From the NCBI GenBank assembly GCA_947568835.1, contig CANOQG010000007.1, positions 1,922,001-1,986,000 on the forward strand: a stretch of DNA of 64,000 nt. The letters run 5' to 3'. Origin of the DNA: Protonemura montana (lineage: Eukaryota > Arthropoda > Insecta > Plecoptera > Nemouridae). This document shows, piece after piece, positions 9,876-23,600 of this stretch; within the stretch, counting starts at the first letter, position 1, and each line of letters begins with the position of its first letter. The translations under genes were made by a program, and so were the position numbers. The notes beneath the pieces are model-generated. The model ran no database searches and had not been told where the DNA came from. It was given only the letters and a program-made list of their open reading frames with translations.

Positions 9876-12800
9876 GCCCTTTGTCCTGTCCCATTTCCTG
9901 CCCCATGTCCAGCCCCATGTCCTGCCCCATGTCCTGCCCCATGTCCTGCCCCATGTCTTGCCCCATGTTCCATGTCCTGCCCCATGTCCTGCCCCATGTC
10001 CTGCCCCATGTCCTTCCCTATGTCCTGTCCCATGTCCTGCCCCATGTCCTGCCCCATGTCCTGCTCCATGTCCTCCCCCTGTCCTGCCCCATGTCCCATG
10101 TCCTGCATCATGTCCTGCCCCATGTCCTGCCCCATGTCCTGCCCTATGTCTTGTCCCATGTCCTGCCCCATGTCCTGCCCCATGTCCTGCCCTATGTCCT
10201 GCCCCATGTCTTGCCCCATGTCCCATGTCCTGCCCCATGTCCTGCCCCATGTCCTGCCCCATGTCCTGCCCTATGTCCTGCCCCATGTCCTGCCCCTTGT
10301 CCTGCCCCATGTCCTGCTCCATGTCCTGCCCCATGTCCCATGTCCTGCCCCATTTCCTGCCCCATGTCCTGCCCCATGTCCTGTCCCATGTCCTGCCTCA
10401 TGTCCTGCCCCATGTCCTGCCCTATGTCCTGCCCCATGCCCTGCCCCATGTCCTGCCCCATGTCCTGCCCTATGTCCTGCCCCATGTCCTGCCCTATGTC
10501 CTGTCCCATGTCCTGCTCCATGTCCTGCCCCATGTCCTGCCCCATGTCCCATGTCTTGCCCCATGTCCTGCCCCATGTCCTGCCCCATGTCCTGCCCTAT
10601 GTCCTGCCCCATGTCCTGCCCTATGTCCTGTCCCATGTCCTGCTCCATGTCCTGCCCCATGTCCTGCCCCATGTCCCATGTCCTGCCCCATGTCCTGCCC
10701 CATGTCCCATGTCCTGCCCCATGTCCTGCCCCTTGTCCTGTCCCATTTCCTGCCCCATGTCCTACCCCATGTCCTGCCCCATGTCCTGCCCCATGTCCTG
10801 CCCCATGTCCTGCCTCATGTCCTGCCCCATGTCTTGCCCCATGTCCCATGTCCTGCCCCATGTCCTGCCCCATGTCCTGCCCCATGTCCTGCCCTATGTC
10901 CTGTCTTATGTCCTGCCCCATGTAATGCCCCATGTCCTGCTCCATGTCCTCCCCCTGTCCTGCCCTATGTCTTATGTCCTGCTCCATGTCCTGCGTCATG
11001 TCCTGCCCCATGTCCTGCCCTATGTCCTGTCCCATGTCCTGCCCCATTTCCTGCCCCATGTCCTGCTCCATGTCCTGCCCCATGTCCTGCCCCATGTCCC
11101 GCTCCATGTCCTCCCCCTGTCCTGCCTCATGTCCCATGTCCTGCCCCATGTCCTGCCCCATGTCCTGCCCCATGTCCTGCCCCATGTCCTGTCCCATGTC
11201 CTGCCCCATGTTTTGCCCCATGTCCTGTCCAATGTCCTGCCTCATGTCCTGCCCCATGTCCTGCCCCATGTCCTGTCCCATGTCCTGCCCCATGTCATGC
11301 CCCATGTCCTGCCCCATTTCCTGCCCCATGTCCCATGTCCTACCCCATGTCCTGCCCTTTGTCCTGTCCCATTTCCTGCCCCATGTCCTGCCCCATGTCC
11401 TGCCCCATGTCCTGCCCCATGTCCTGCCCCATGTCTTGCCCCATGTCCCATGTCCTGCCCCATGTCCTGCCCCATTTCCTGCCCCATGTCCTTCCCTATG
11501 TCCTGTCCCATGTCCTGCCACATGTCCTGCCCCATGTCCTGCTCCATGTCCTCCCCCTGTTATGCCCCATGTCCCATGTCCTGCCCCATGTCCTGCCCCA
11601 TGTCCTGCCCCATGTCCTGCCCTATGTCTTGTCCCATGTCCTGCCCCATGTCCTGCCCCATGTCCTGCCCTATGTCCTGCCCCATGTCTTGCCCCATGTC
11701 CCATGTCCTGCCCCATGTCCTGCCCCATGTCCTGCCCCATGTCCTGCTCCATGTCCTGCCCCATGTCCTGCCCCATGTCCCATGTCATGCCCCATGTCCT
11801 GCCCCATGTCCTGCCCCATGTCCTGTCCCATGTCCTGCTCCATGTCCTGCCCCATGTCTTGCCCCATGTCCCATGTCCTGCCTCATGTCCTGCCCCATGT
11901 CCTGCCCCATGTCCTGCCCCATGTCCTGCCCCATGTCCTGCCCCATGTCCTGCCCTATGTCCTGCCCCATGTCCTGCCCCATGTCCTGCCCTATGTCCTG
12001 TCCCATGTCCTGTCCCATGTCATGTCCCATGTCCTGCTCCATGTCCTGCCCCATGTCCTGCCCCATGTCCTGCCCCATGTCCTGCCCCATGTCCTGCTCC
12101 ATGTCCTGCCCCATGTCCTGCCCCATGTCCCATGTCATGCCCCAGGTCCTGCCCCATGTCCTGCACCATGTCCTGCCCCATGTCCTGCCCCATGTCCTGC
12201 CCTATGTCCTGTCCCATGTCCTGCCCCTTGTCCTGCCCCATGTCCTGCTACATGTCCTGCCCCATGTCCCATGTCCTGCCCCATTTCCTGCCCCATGTCC
12301 TGCCCCATGTCCTGCCCCATGTCCTGCCACATGTCCTGCCCCATGTCCTGCCCCATGTCCTGTCCCATGTCCTGCCCCATGTCCTGCCCCATGTCCTGCC
12401 CCTAGTCCTGCCCTATGTCCTGTCCCATGTCCTGCCCCATGTCCTGCCCCATGTCCTGTCCCATGTCCTGCCTCATGTCCTGCCCCATGTCCTGCCCTAT
12501 GTCCTGCCCCATGTCCTGCCCCATGTCCTGTCCCATGTCCTGCCCCATGTCCTGCCCCATGTCCTGCCCCATGTCCTGCCCTATGTCCTGTCCCATGTCC
12601 TGCCCCATGTCCTGCCCCATGTCCTGCCCTATGTCCTGCCCCATGTCTTGCCCCATGTCCCATGTCCTGCATCATGTCCTGCCCCATGTCCTGCCCCATG
12701 TCCTGCCCTATGTCCTGCCCCATGTCCTGCCCCATTTTCTGCTCCATGTCCCGCCCCATGTCCTGCCCCATGTCCCATGTCATGCCCCAAGTCCTGCCCC

Positions 12801-15143
12801 ATGTCCTGCCCCATGTCCTGTCCCATGTCCTGCTCCATGTCCTGGCCTATGTCTTACCTCATGTCCCATGTCCTGCCTCATGTCCTGCCCCATGTCCTGC
12901 CCCATATCCTGCCCCATGTCCTGCCCCATGTCCTGCCCCATGTCCTGCCCCATGTCTTGCCCCATGTCCCATGTCCTGCCCAATGTCCTGCCCCATGTCC
13001 TGCCCCATGTCCTTCCCTATGTCCTGTCCCATGTCCTGCGCCATGTCCTGCCCCATGTCCTGCTCCATGTCCTCCCCCTGTTATGCCCCATGTCCCATGT
13101 CCTGCCCCATGTCCTGCCCCATGTCCTGCCCCATGTCCTGCCCTATGTCTTGTCCCATGTCCTGCCCCATGTCCTGCCCCATGTCCTGCCCTATGTCCTG
13201 CCCCATGTCTTGCCCCATGTCCCATGTCCTGCCCCATGTCCTGCCCCATGTCCTGCCCCATGTCCTGCTCCATGTCCTGCCCCATGTCCTGCCCCATGTC
13301 CCATGTCATGCCCCATGTCCTGCCCCATGTCCTGCCCCATGTCCTGTCCCATGTCCTGCTCCATGTCCTGCCCCATGTCTTGCCCCATGTCCCATGTCCT
13401 GCCTCATGTCCTGCCCCATGTCCTGCCCCATGTCCTGCCCCATGTCCTGCCCCATGTCCTGCCCCATGTCCTGCCCTATGTCCTGCCCCATGTCCTTCCC
13501 CATGTCCTGCTCCATGTCCTGCCCCATGTCCCATGTCCTGCCCCATGTCCTGCCCCATGTCCTGTCCCATGTCCTGCCCCATGTCCTGCCCCATGTCCTG
13601 CCCCATGTCCTGCCCCATGTCCTGCCCCATGTCCTGCCCCATGTCCTGTCCCATGTCCTGCCCCATGTCCTGCCCCATGTCCTGCCCCAAGTCCTGCCTC
13701 ATGTCCTGCCCCATGTCCTGACCCATGTCCTGCCCCATGTCCTGCCCCATGTCCTGCCGTATGTCCTGCCCCATGTCCTGCCCCATGTCCTGCTCCATGT
13801 CCTGCCCCATGTCCCATGTCCTGCCCCATGTCCTGCCCCATGTCCTGTCCCATGTCCTGCCCCATGTCCTGCCCCATGTCCTGCCCCATGTCCTGCCCCA
13901 TGTCCTGTCCCATGTCATGTCCCATGTCCTGCTCCATGTCCTGCCCCATGTCCTGCCCCATGTCCCATGTCCTGCCTCATGTCCTGCCCCATGTCCTGCC
14001 CCATGTCCTGCCCCATGTCCTGCCCCATGTCTTGCCCCATGTCCCATGTCCTGCCTCATGTCCTGCCCCATGTCCTGCCCCATGTCCTGCCCCATGTCCT
14101 GCCCCATGTCCTGCCCCATGTCCTGCCCTATGTCCTGCCCCATGTCCTGCCCCATGTCCTGCCCTATGTCCTGCCCCATGTCCTGCCCTATGTCCTGCCC
14201 CATGTCCTTCCCCATGTCCTGCTCCATGTCCTGCCCCATGTCCCATGTCCTGCCCCATGTCCTGCCCCATGTCCTGTCCCATGTCCTGCCCCATGTCCTG
14301 ACCCATGTCCTGCCCCATGTCCTGCCCCATGTCCTGCCGTATGTCCTGTCCCATGTCATGTCCCATGTCCTGCTCCATGTCCTGCCCCATGTCCTGCCCC
14401 ATGTCCCATGTCCTGCCTCATGTCCTGCCCCATGTCCCGCTCCATGTCCTCCCCCTGTCCTGCCTCATGTCCCATGTCCTGCCCCATGTCCTGCCCCATG
14501 TCCTGCCCCATGTCCTGCCCCATGTCCTGTCCCATGTCCTGCCCCATGTTTTGCCCCATGTCCTGTCCAATGTCCTGCCTCATGTCCTGCCCCATGTCCT
14601 GCCCCATGTCCTGCCCCATGTCCTGCCCCTTGCCTGTCCCATGTCCTGCCCCATGTCATGCCCCATGTCCTGCCCCATGTCCTGCCCCATGTCCCATGTC
14701 CTACCCCATGTCCTGCCCTTTGTCCTGTCCCATTTCCTGCCCCATGTCCTGCCCCATGTCCTGCCCCATGTCCTGCCCCATGTCCTGCCCCATGTCTTGC
14801 CCCATGTCCCATGTCCTGCCCCATGTCCTGCCCCATGTCCTGCCCCATGTCCTTCCCTATGTCCTGTCCCATGTCCTGCCCCATGTCCTGCCCCATGTCC
14901 TGCTCCATGTCCTCCCCCTGTTATGCCCCATGTCCCATGTCCTGCCCCATGTCCTGCCCCATGTCCTGCCCCATGTCCTGCCCTATGTCTTGTCCCATGT
15001 CCTTTCCCATGTCCTGCCCCATGTCCTGCCCTATGTCCTGCCCCATGTCTTGCCCCATGTCCCATGTCCTGCCCCATGTCCTGCTCCATGTCCTGCCCCA
15101 TGTCCTGCCCCATGTCCTGTCCCATGTCCTGCCCCATGTTTTG
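9866..15143 (+). repeat. 5.28-kb block, copy 1 (partner at 25.6-30.9 kb)
   Basis: Matches 25,586-30,863 at a constant offset of 15,720 bp with no net length change. Single-base differences that I noticed include 11520, 11622, 12526, 12671-12672, 12845-12848 and 13606. Its first 3 kb also matches about 50.35-52.90 kb. The match ends where this copy has TTTTGCTCCATG and the partner has TTTTGCCCCATG. Few differences over 5 kb of satellite point to a recent duplication. Confidence 0.88.
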
Positions 15144-15179
15144 CTCCATGTCCTGTCCCATGTCCTGCCCCATGTCCTG

Positions 15180-16500
15180 CCCCATGTCCTGCCCCATGTC
15201 CTGCTCCATGTCCTTCCCCTGTCCAGCCCCATGTCCCATGTCCTGCCCCATGTCCTGCCACATGTCCTGCCCCATGTCCTGCCATATGTCCTGTCCCATG
15301 TCCTGCCCCATGTCCTGCCCTATGTCCTGCCCCATGTCCTGCCCCATGTCCTGCTCCATGTCCTGCCCCATGTCCTGCCCCATGTCCAATGTCTTGCCCC
15401 ATATCCTGCCCTATGTCCTGCCCCATGTCCTGCCCCATGTCCTGCCTATGTCCTGTCCCATGTCCTGCCCCATGTCATGCCCCATGTCCTGCCCCATGTC
15501 CTGCCCCATGTCCTATGTCCTGCCCCATGTCCTGCCCCTTGTCCTGTCCCATTTCCTGCCCCATGTCCTGCCCCATGTCCTGACCCATGTCCTGCCCCAT
15601 GTCCTGCCCCATGTCCTGCCCCATGTCCTGCCCCATGTCCTGCCCCATGTCCCATGTCCTGCCCCATGTCCTGCCCCTTGTCCTGTCCCATTTCCTGCCC
15701 CATGTCCTACCCCATGTCCTGCCCCATGTCCTGCCCCATGTCCTGCCCCATGTCCTGCCTCATGTCCTGCCCCATGTCTTGCCCCATGTCCCATGTCCTG
15801 CCCCATGTCCTGCCCCATGTTCTGCCCCATGTCCTGCCCTATGTCCTGTCTTATGTCCTGCCCCATGTAATGCCCCATGTCCTGCTCCATGTCCTCCCCC
15901 TGTCCTGCCCTCTATCTTATGTCCAGCCCCATGTCCTGCCTCATGGCCTGCCCCATGTCCTGCCCTATGTCCTGTCCCATGTCCTGCCCCATTTCCTGCC
16001 CCATGTCCTGCTCCATGTCCTGCCCCATGTCCTGCCCCATGTCCCGCTCCATGTCCTCCCCATGTCCTGCCTCATGTCCCATGTCCTGCCCCATGTCCTG
16101 CCCCATGTCCTGTCCCATGTCCTGCCCCATGTTTTGCCCCATGTCCTGTCCAATGTCCTGCCTCATGTCCTGCCCCATGTCCTGCCCCATGTCCTGCCCC
16201 ATGTCCTGCCCCATGTCCTGTCCCATGTCCTGCCCCATGTCATGCCCCATGTCCTGCCCCATGTCCTGCCCCATGTCCCATGTCCTGCCCCATGTCCTGC
16301 CCTTTGTCCTGTCCCATTTCCTGCCCCATGTCCTGCCCCATGTCCTGCCCCATGTCCTGCCCCATGTCCTGCCCCATGTCTTGCCCCATGTTCCATGTCC
16401 TGCCCCATGTCCTGCCCCATGTCCTGCCCCATGTCCTTCCCTATGTCCTGTCCCATGTCCTGCCCCATGTCCTGCCCCATGTCCTGCTCCATGTCCTCCC
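15180..16500 (+). repeat. Segment shared with 1.2-2.5 kb
   Basis: Matches 1,195-2,515 at an offset of 13,985 bp, including the GTAATG marker at 15867-15872 and the CCTGCCCTCTATCTTATG variant. Just beyond, this copy carries 31 bp (7+12+12, including CCTGCATCATGT) that is absent near 2,530, after which the offset becomes 14,016 bp. Confidence 0.83.
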
Positions 16501-16591
16501 CCTGTCCTGCCCCATGTCCCATGTCCTGCATCATGTCCTGCCCCATGTCCTGCCCCATGTCCTGCCCTATGTCTTGTCCCATGTCCTGCCA

Positions 16592-19500
16592 CATGTCCTG
16601 CCCCATGTCCTGCCCTATGTCCTGCCCCATGTCTTGCCCCATGTCCCATGTCCTGCCCCATGTCCTGCCCCATGTCCTGCCCCATGTCCTGCCCTATGTC
16701 CTGCCCCATGTCCTGCCCCTTGTCCTGCCCCATGTCCTGCTCCATGTCCTGCCCCATGTCCCATGTCCTGCCCCTTGTCCTGCCCCATGTCCTGCTCCAT
16801 GTCCTGCCCCATGTCCCATGTCCTGCTCCATGTCCTTCCCCTGTCCAGCCCCATGTCCCATGTCCTGCCCCATGTCCTGCCACATGTCCTGCCCTATGTC
16901 CTGTCCCATGTCCTGCCCCTTGTCCTGCCCCATGTCCTGCTCCATGTCCTGCCCCATGTCCCATGTCCTGCTCCATGTCCTTCCCCTGTCCAGCCCCATG
17001 TCCCATGTCCTGCCCCATGTCCTGCCACATGTCCTGCCCCATATCCTGCCCCATGTCCTGCCCCATGTCCTGCCCTATGTCCTGTCTTATGTCCTGCCCC
17101 ATGTAATGCCCCATGTCCTGCTCCATGTCCTCCCCCTGTCCTGCCCTATGTCTTATGTCCTGCCCCATGTCCTGCCTCATGGCCTGCCCCATGTCCTGCC
17201 CTATGTCCTGTCCCATGTCCTGCCCCATTTCCTGCCCCATGTCCTGCTCCATGTCCTGCCCCATGTCCTGCCCCATATCCCGCTCCATGTCCTCCCCCTG
17301 TCCTGTCTCATGTCCCATGTCCTGCCCCATGTCCTGCCCCATGTCCTGCCCCATGTCCTGCCCCATGTCCTGTTTCATGTCCTGCCCCATGTTTTGCCCC
17401 ATGTCCTGTCCAATGTCCTGCCTCATGTCCTGCCCCATGTCCTGCCCCATGTCCTGCCCCATGTCCTGCCCCATGTCCTGTCCCATGTCCTGCCCCATGT
17501 CATGCCCCATGTCCTGCCCCATGTCCTGCCCCATGTCCCATGTCCTGCCCCATGTCCTGCCCTTTGTCCTGTCCCATTTCCTGCCCCATGTCCTGCCCCA
17601 TGTCCTGCCCCATGTCCTGCCCCATGTCCTGCCCCATGTCTTGCCCCATGTCCCATGTCCTGCCCCATGTCCTGCCCCATGTCCTGCCCCATGTCCTTCC
17701 CTATGTCCTGTCCCATGTCCTGCCCCATGTCCTGCCCCATGTCCTGCTCCATGTCCTCCCCCTGTCCTGCCCCATGTCCCATGTCCTGCCCCATGTCCTG
17801 CCCCATGTCCTGCCCCATGTCCTGCCCTATGTCTTGTCCCATGTCCTGCCCAATGTCCTGCCCCATGTCCTGCCCTATGTCCTGCCCCTTGTCTTGCCCC
17901 ATGTCCCATGTCCTGCCCCATGTCCTGCCCCATGTCCTGCCCCATGTCCTGCCCTATGTCCTGCCCCATGTCCTGCCCCATGTCCTGCTCCATGTCCTGC
18001 CCCATGTCCTGCCCCATGTCCCATGTCATGCCCCATGTCCTGCCCCATGTCCTGCCCCATGTCCTGTCCCATGACCTGCTCTATGTCCTGCCCCATGTCT
18101 TGCCCCATGTCCCATGTCCTGCCTCATGTCCTGCCCCATGTCCTGCCCCATGTCCTGCCCCATGTCCTGCCCCATGTCCTGCCCCATGTCCTGCCCTATG
18201 TCCTGCCCCATGTCTTGCCCCATGTCCCATGTCCTGCCCCATGTCCTGCCCCATGTCCTGCCCCATGTCCTGCCCTATGTCCTGCCCCATGTCCTGCCCC
18301 TTGTCCTGCCCCATGTCCTGCTCCATGTCCTGCCCCATGTCCCATGTCCTGCCCCTTGTCCTGCCCCATGTCCTGCTCCATGTCCTGCCCCATGTCCCAT
18401 GTCCTGCTCCATGTCCTTCCCCTGACCAGCCCCATGTCCCATGTCCTGCCCCATGTCCTGCCACATGTCCTGCCCTATGTCCTGTCCCATGTCCTGCCCC
18501 TTGTCCTGCCCCATGTCCTGCTCCATGTCCTGCCCCATGTCCCATGTCCTGCTCCATGTCCTTCCCCTGTCCAGCCCCATGTCCCATGTCCTGCCCCATG
18601 TCCTGCCACATGTCCTGCCCCATATCCTGCCCCATGTCCTGCCCCATGTCCTGCCCTATGTCCTGTCTTATGTCCTGCCCCATGTAATGCCCCATGTCCT
18701 GCTCCATGTCCTCCCCCTGTCCTGCCCTATGTCTTATGTCCTGCCCCATGTCCTGCCTCATGGCCTGCCCCATGTCCTGCCCTATGTCCTGTCCCATGTC
18801 CTGCCCCATTTCCTGCCCCATGTCCTGCTCCATGTCCTGCCCCATGTCCTGCCCCATGTCCCGCTCCATGTCCTCCCCCTGTCCTGCCTCATGTCCCATG
18901 TCCTGCCCCATGTCCTGCCCCATGTCCTGCCCCATGTCCTGCCCCATGTCCTGTTTCATGTCCTGCCCCATGTTTTGCCCCATGTCCTGTCCAATGTCCT
19001 GCCTCATGTCCTGCCCCATGTCCTGCCCCATGTCCTGCCCCATGTCCTGCCCCATGTCCTGTCCCATGTCCTGCCCCATGTCATGCCCCATGTCCTGCCC
19101 CATGTCCTGCCCCATGTCCCATGTCCTGCCCCATGTCCTGCCCTTTGTCCTGTCCCATTTCCTGCCCCATGTCCTGCCCCATGTCCTGCCCCATGTCCTG
19201 CCCCATGTCCTGCCCCATGTCTTGCCCCATGTCCCATGTCCTGCCCCATGTCCTGCCCCATGTCCTGCCCCATGTCCTTCCCTATGTCCTGTCCCATGTC
19301 CTGCCCCATGTCCTGCCCCATGTCCTGCTCCATGTCCTCCCCCTGTCCTGCCCCATGTCCCATGTCCTGCCCCATGTCCTGCCCCATGTCCTGCCCCATG
19401 TCCTGCCCTATGTCTTGTCCCATGTCCTGCCCAATGTCCTGCCCCATGTCCTGCCCTATGTCCTGCCCCTTGTCTTGCCCCATGTCCCATGTCCTGCCCC

Positions 19501-19753
19501 ATGTCCTGCCCCATGTCCTGCCCCATGTCCTGCCCTATGTCCTGCCCCATGTCCTGCCCCATGTCCTGCTCCATGTCCTGCCCCATGTCCTGCCCCATGT
19601 CCCATGTCATGCCCCATGTCCTGCCCCATGTCCTGCCCCATGTCCTGTCCCATGACCTGCTCTATGTCCTGCCCCATGTCTTGCCCCATGTCCCATGTCC
19701 TGCCTCATGTCCTGCCCCATGTCCTGCCCCATGTCCTGCCCCATGTCCTGCCC
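16592..19753 (+). repeat. Second 1,581-bp tandem pair
   Basis: Two tandem copies, about 16,592-18,172 and 18,173-19,753, with landmarks repeating at exactly +1,581 (GTAATG at 17103 and 18684; CATGACC TGA at 18072 and 19653). The pair matches 2,576-5,737 at an offset of 14,016 bp. A private change at 18,424 makes CCTGACCAG where the sister copies have CCTGTCCAG. Confidence 0.85.
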
Positions 19754-20665
19754 CATGTCCTGCCCCATGTCCTGCCCTATGTCCTGCCCCATGTCCTGCC
19801 CCATGTCCTGCCCTATGTCCTGTCCCATGTCCTGTCCCATGTCATGTCCCATGTCCTGCTCCATGTCCTCCCCCTGTCCTGCCCTATGTCTTATGTCCTG
19901 CCCCATGTCCTGCCTCATGGCCTGCCCCATGTCCTGCCCTACGTCCTGTCCCATGTCCTGCCCCATTTCCTGCCCCATATCCTGCTCCATGTCCTGCCCC
20001 ATGTCCTGCCCCATGTCCCGCTCCATGTCCTCCCCCTGTCCTGCCTCATGTCCCATGTCCTGTCCCATGTCCTGTCCCATGTCCTGCCCCATGTTTTGCC
20101 CCATGTCCTGTCCAATGTCCTGCCTCATGTCCTGCCCCATGTCCTGCCCCATGTCCTGCCCCATGTCCTGCCCCATGTCCTGTCCCATGTCCTGCCCCAT
20201 GTCATGCCCCATGTCCTGCCCCATGTCCTGCCCCATGTCCCATGTCCTGCCCCATGTCCTGCCCTTTGTCCTGTCCCATTTCCTGCCCCATGTACTGCCC
20301 CATGTCCTGGCCCATGTCCTGCCCCATGTCCTGCCCCATGTCTTGCCCCATGTCCCATGTCCTGCCCCATGTCCTGCCCCATGTCCTGCCCCATGTCCTT
20401 CCCTATGTCCTGTCCCATGTCCTGCCCCATGTCCTGCCCCATGTCCTGCTCCATGTCCTCCCCCTGTCCTGCCCCATGTCCCATGTCCTGCCCCATGTCC
20501 TGCCCCATGTCCTGCCCCATGTCCTGCCCTATGTCTTGTCCCATGTCCTGCCCCATGTCCTGCCCCATGTCCTGCCCTATGTCCTGCCCCATGTCTTGCC
20601 CCATGTCCCATGTCCTGCCCCATGTCCTGCCCCATGTCCTGCCCTATGTCCTGCCCTATGTCCTG
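19622..20665 (+). repeat. ACG-marked module, copy at 19.6-20.7 kb
   Basis: Matches 5,606-6,650 at an offset of 14,016 bp; the CpG variant lies at 19942-19943. A private CATGTACTGCC lies near 20,292. After about 20,665 this copy continues into CCTTGTCCTTCCCC-type monomers, whereas the 6.65-kb copy jumps ahead by 873 bp. Confidence 0.82.
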
Positions 20666-23600
20666 CCCCATGTCCTGCCCCTTGTCCTTCCCCATGTCCT
20701 GCTCCATGTCCTGCCCCATGTCCCATGTCCTGCCCCATTTCCTGCCCCATGTCCTGCCCCATGTCCTGCCCCATGTCCTGCCCCATGTCCTGTCCCATGT
20801 CCTGCCCCATGTCCTGCCCCATGTCCTGCCCCTAGTCCTGCCCTATGTCCTGTCCCATGTCCTGCCCCATGTCCTGCCCCATGTCCTGTCCCATGTCCTG
20901 CCTCATGTCCTGCCCCATGTCCTGCCCTATGTCCTGCCCCATGTCCTGCCCCATGTCCTGCCCCATGTCCTGCCCTATGTCCTGCCCCATGTCCTGCCCT
21001 ATGTCCTGTCCCATGTCCTGCTCCATGTCCTGCCCCATGTCCTGCCCCATGTCCCATGTCCTGCCCCATGTCCTGCCCCATGTCCTGCCCATGTCATGCC
21101 CCATGTCCTGCCCCATGTCCTGCCCCATGTCCCATGTCCTGCCTCATGTCCTGCCCCTTGTCCTGTCCTATTTCCTGCCCCATGTCCTGCCCCATGTCCT
21201 GCCCCGTGTCCTGCCCCATGTCCTGCCCCATGTTCTGCCCCATGTCCTGCCCCATGTCTTGCCCCATGTCCCATGTCCTGCCCCATGTCCTGCCCCATGT
21301 CCTGCCCCATGTCCTTCCCTATGTCCTGTCCCATGTCCTGCCCCATGTCCTGCCCCATGTCCTGCCCCATGTCCTGCTCCATGTCCTTCCCCTGTCCAGC
21401 CCCATGTCCCATGTCCTGCCCCATGTCCTGCCACATGTCCTGCCCCATGTCCTGCCATATGTCCTGTCCCATGTCCTGCCCCATGTCCTGCCCTATGTCC
21501 TGCCCCATGTCCTGCCCCATGTCCTGCTCCATGTCCTGCCCCATGTCCTGCCCCATGTCCAATGTCTTGCCCCATATCCTGCCCTATGTCCTGCCCCATG
21601 TCCTGCCCCATGTCCTGCCCATGTCCTGTCCCATGTCCTGCCCCATGTCATGCCCCATGTCCTGCCCCATGTCCTGCCCCATGTCCTATGTCCTGCCCCA
21701 TGTCCTGCCCCTTGTCCTGTCCCATTTCCTGCCCCATGTCCTGCCCCATGTCCTGACCCATGTCCTGCCCCATGTCCTGCCCCATGTCCTGCCCCATGTC
21801 CTGCCCCATGTCCTGCCCCATGTCCCATGTCCTGCCCCATGTCCTGCCCCTTGTCCTGTCCCATTTCCTGCCCCATGTCCTACCCCATGTCCTGCCCCAT
21901 GTCCTGCCCCATGTCCTGCCCCATGTCCTGCCTCATGTCCTGCCCCATGTCTTGCCCCATGTCCCATGTCCTGCCCCATGTCCTGCCCCATGTTCTGCCC
22001 CATGTCCTGCCCTATGTCCTGTCTTATGTCCTGCCCCATGTAATGCCCCATGTCCTGCTCCATGTCCTCCCCCTGTCCTGCCCTCTATCTTATGTCCAGC
22101 CCCATGTCCTGCCTCATGGCCTGCCCCATGTCCTGCCCTATGTCCTGTCCCATGTCCTGCCCCATTTCCTGCCCCATGTCCTGCTCCATGTCCTGCCCCA
22201 TGTCCTGCCCCATGTCCCGCTCCATGTCCTCCCCATGTCCTGCCTCATGTCCCATGTCCTGCCCCATGTCCTGCCCCATGTCCTGTCCCATGTCCTGCCC
22301 CATGTTTTGCCCCATGTCCTGTCCAATGTCCTGCCTCATGTCCTGCCCCATGTCCTGCCCCATGTCCTGCCCCATGTCCTGCCCCATGTCCTGTCCCATG
22401 TCCTGCCCCATGTCATGCCCCATGTCCTGCCCCATGTCCTGCCCCATGTCCCATGTCCTGCCCCATGTCCTGCCCTTTGTCCTGTCCCATTTCCTGCCCC
22501 ATGTCCTGCCCCATGTCCTGCCCCATGTCCTGCCCCATGTCCTGCCCCATGTCTTGCCCCATGTTCCATGTCCTGCCCCATGTCCTGCCCCATGTCCTGC
22601 CCCATGTCCTTCCCTATGTCCTGTCCCATGTCCTGCCCCATGTCCTGCCCCATGTCCTGCTCCATGTCCTCCCCCTGTCCTGCCCCATGTCCCATGTCCT
22701 GCATCATGTCCTGCCCCATGTCCTGCCCCATGTCCTGCCCTATGTCTTGTCCCATGTCCTGCCCCATGTCCTGCCCCATGTCCTGCCCTATGTCCTGCCC
22801 CATGTCTTGCCCCATGTCCCATGTCCTGCCCCATGTCCTGCCCCATGTCCTGCCCCATGTCCTGCCCTATGTCCTGCCCCATGTCCTGCCCCTTGTCCTG
22901 CCCCATGTCCTGCTCCATGTCCTGCCCCATGTCCCATGTCCTGCCCCATTTCCTGCCCCATGTCCTGCCCCATGTCCTGTCCCATGTCCTGCCTCATGTC
23001 CTGCCCCATGTCCTGCCCTATGTCCTGCCCCATGCCCTGCCCCATGTCCTGCCCCATGTCCTGCCCTATGTCCTGCCCCATGTCCTGCCCTATGTCCTGT
23101 CCCATGTCCTGCTCCATGTCCTGCCCCATGTCCTGCCCCATGTCCCATGTCTTGCCCCATGTCCTGCCCCATGTCCTGCCCCATGTCCTGCCCTATGTCC
23201 TGCCCCATGTCCTGCCCTATGTCCTGTCCCATGTCCTGCTCCATGTCCTGCCCCATGTCCTGCCCCATGTCCCATGTCCTGCCCCATGTCCTGCCCCATG
23301 TCCCATGTCCTGCCCCATGTCCTGCCCCTTGTCCTGTCCCATTTCCTGCCCCATGTCCTACCCCATGTCCTGCCCCATGTCCTGCCCCATGTCCTGCCCC
23401 ATGTCCTGCCTCATGTCCTGCCCCATGTCTTGCCCCATGTCCCATGTCCTGCCCCATGTCCTGCCCCATGTCCTGCCCCATGTCCTGCCCTATGTCCTGT
23501 CTTATGTCCTGCCCCATGTAATGCCCCATGTCCTGCTCCATGTCCTCCCCCTGTCCTGCCCCATGTCCCATGTCCTGCCCCATTTCCTGCCCCATGTCCT

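Noticed and set aside
13725-14305. A separate 580-bp tandem repeat
   Set aside because: The CCTGACCC-CCTGCCGTATGT group recurs at 580 bp here and at 29.4, 33.6 and 37.7 kb, but the sequence between the two groups is not a clear second copy, so I treat it as an internal landmark of the larger unit.
15912-18029. 705-codon open frame on - (QDMG, GHGA and RTWG repeats)
   Set aside because: Same artefact on the opposite strand; the peptide is the reverse complement of the satellite and overlaps large + frames.
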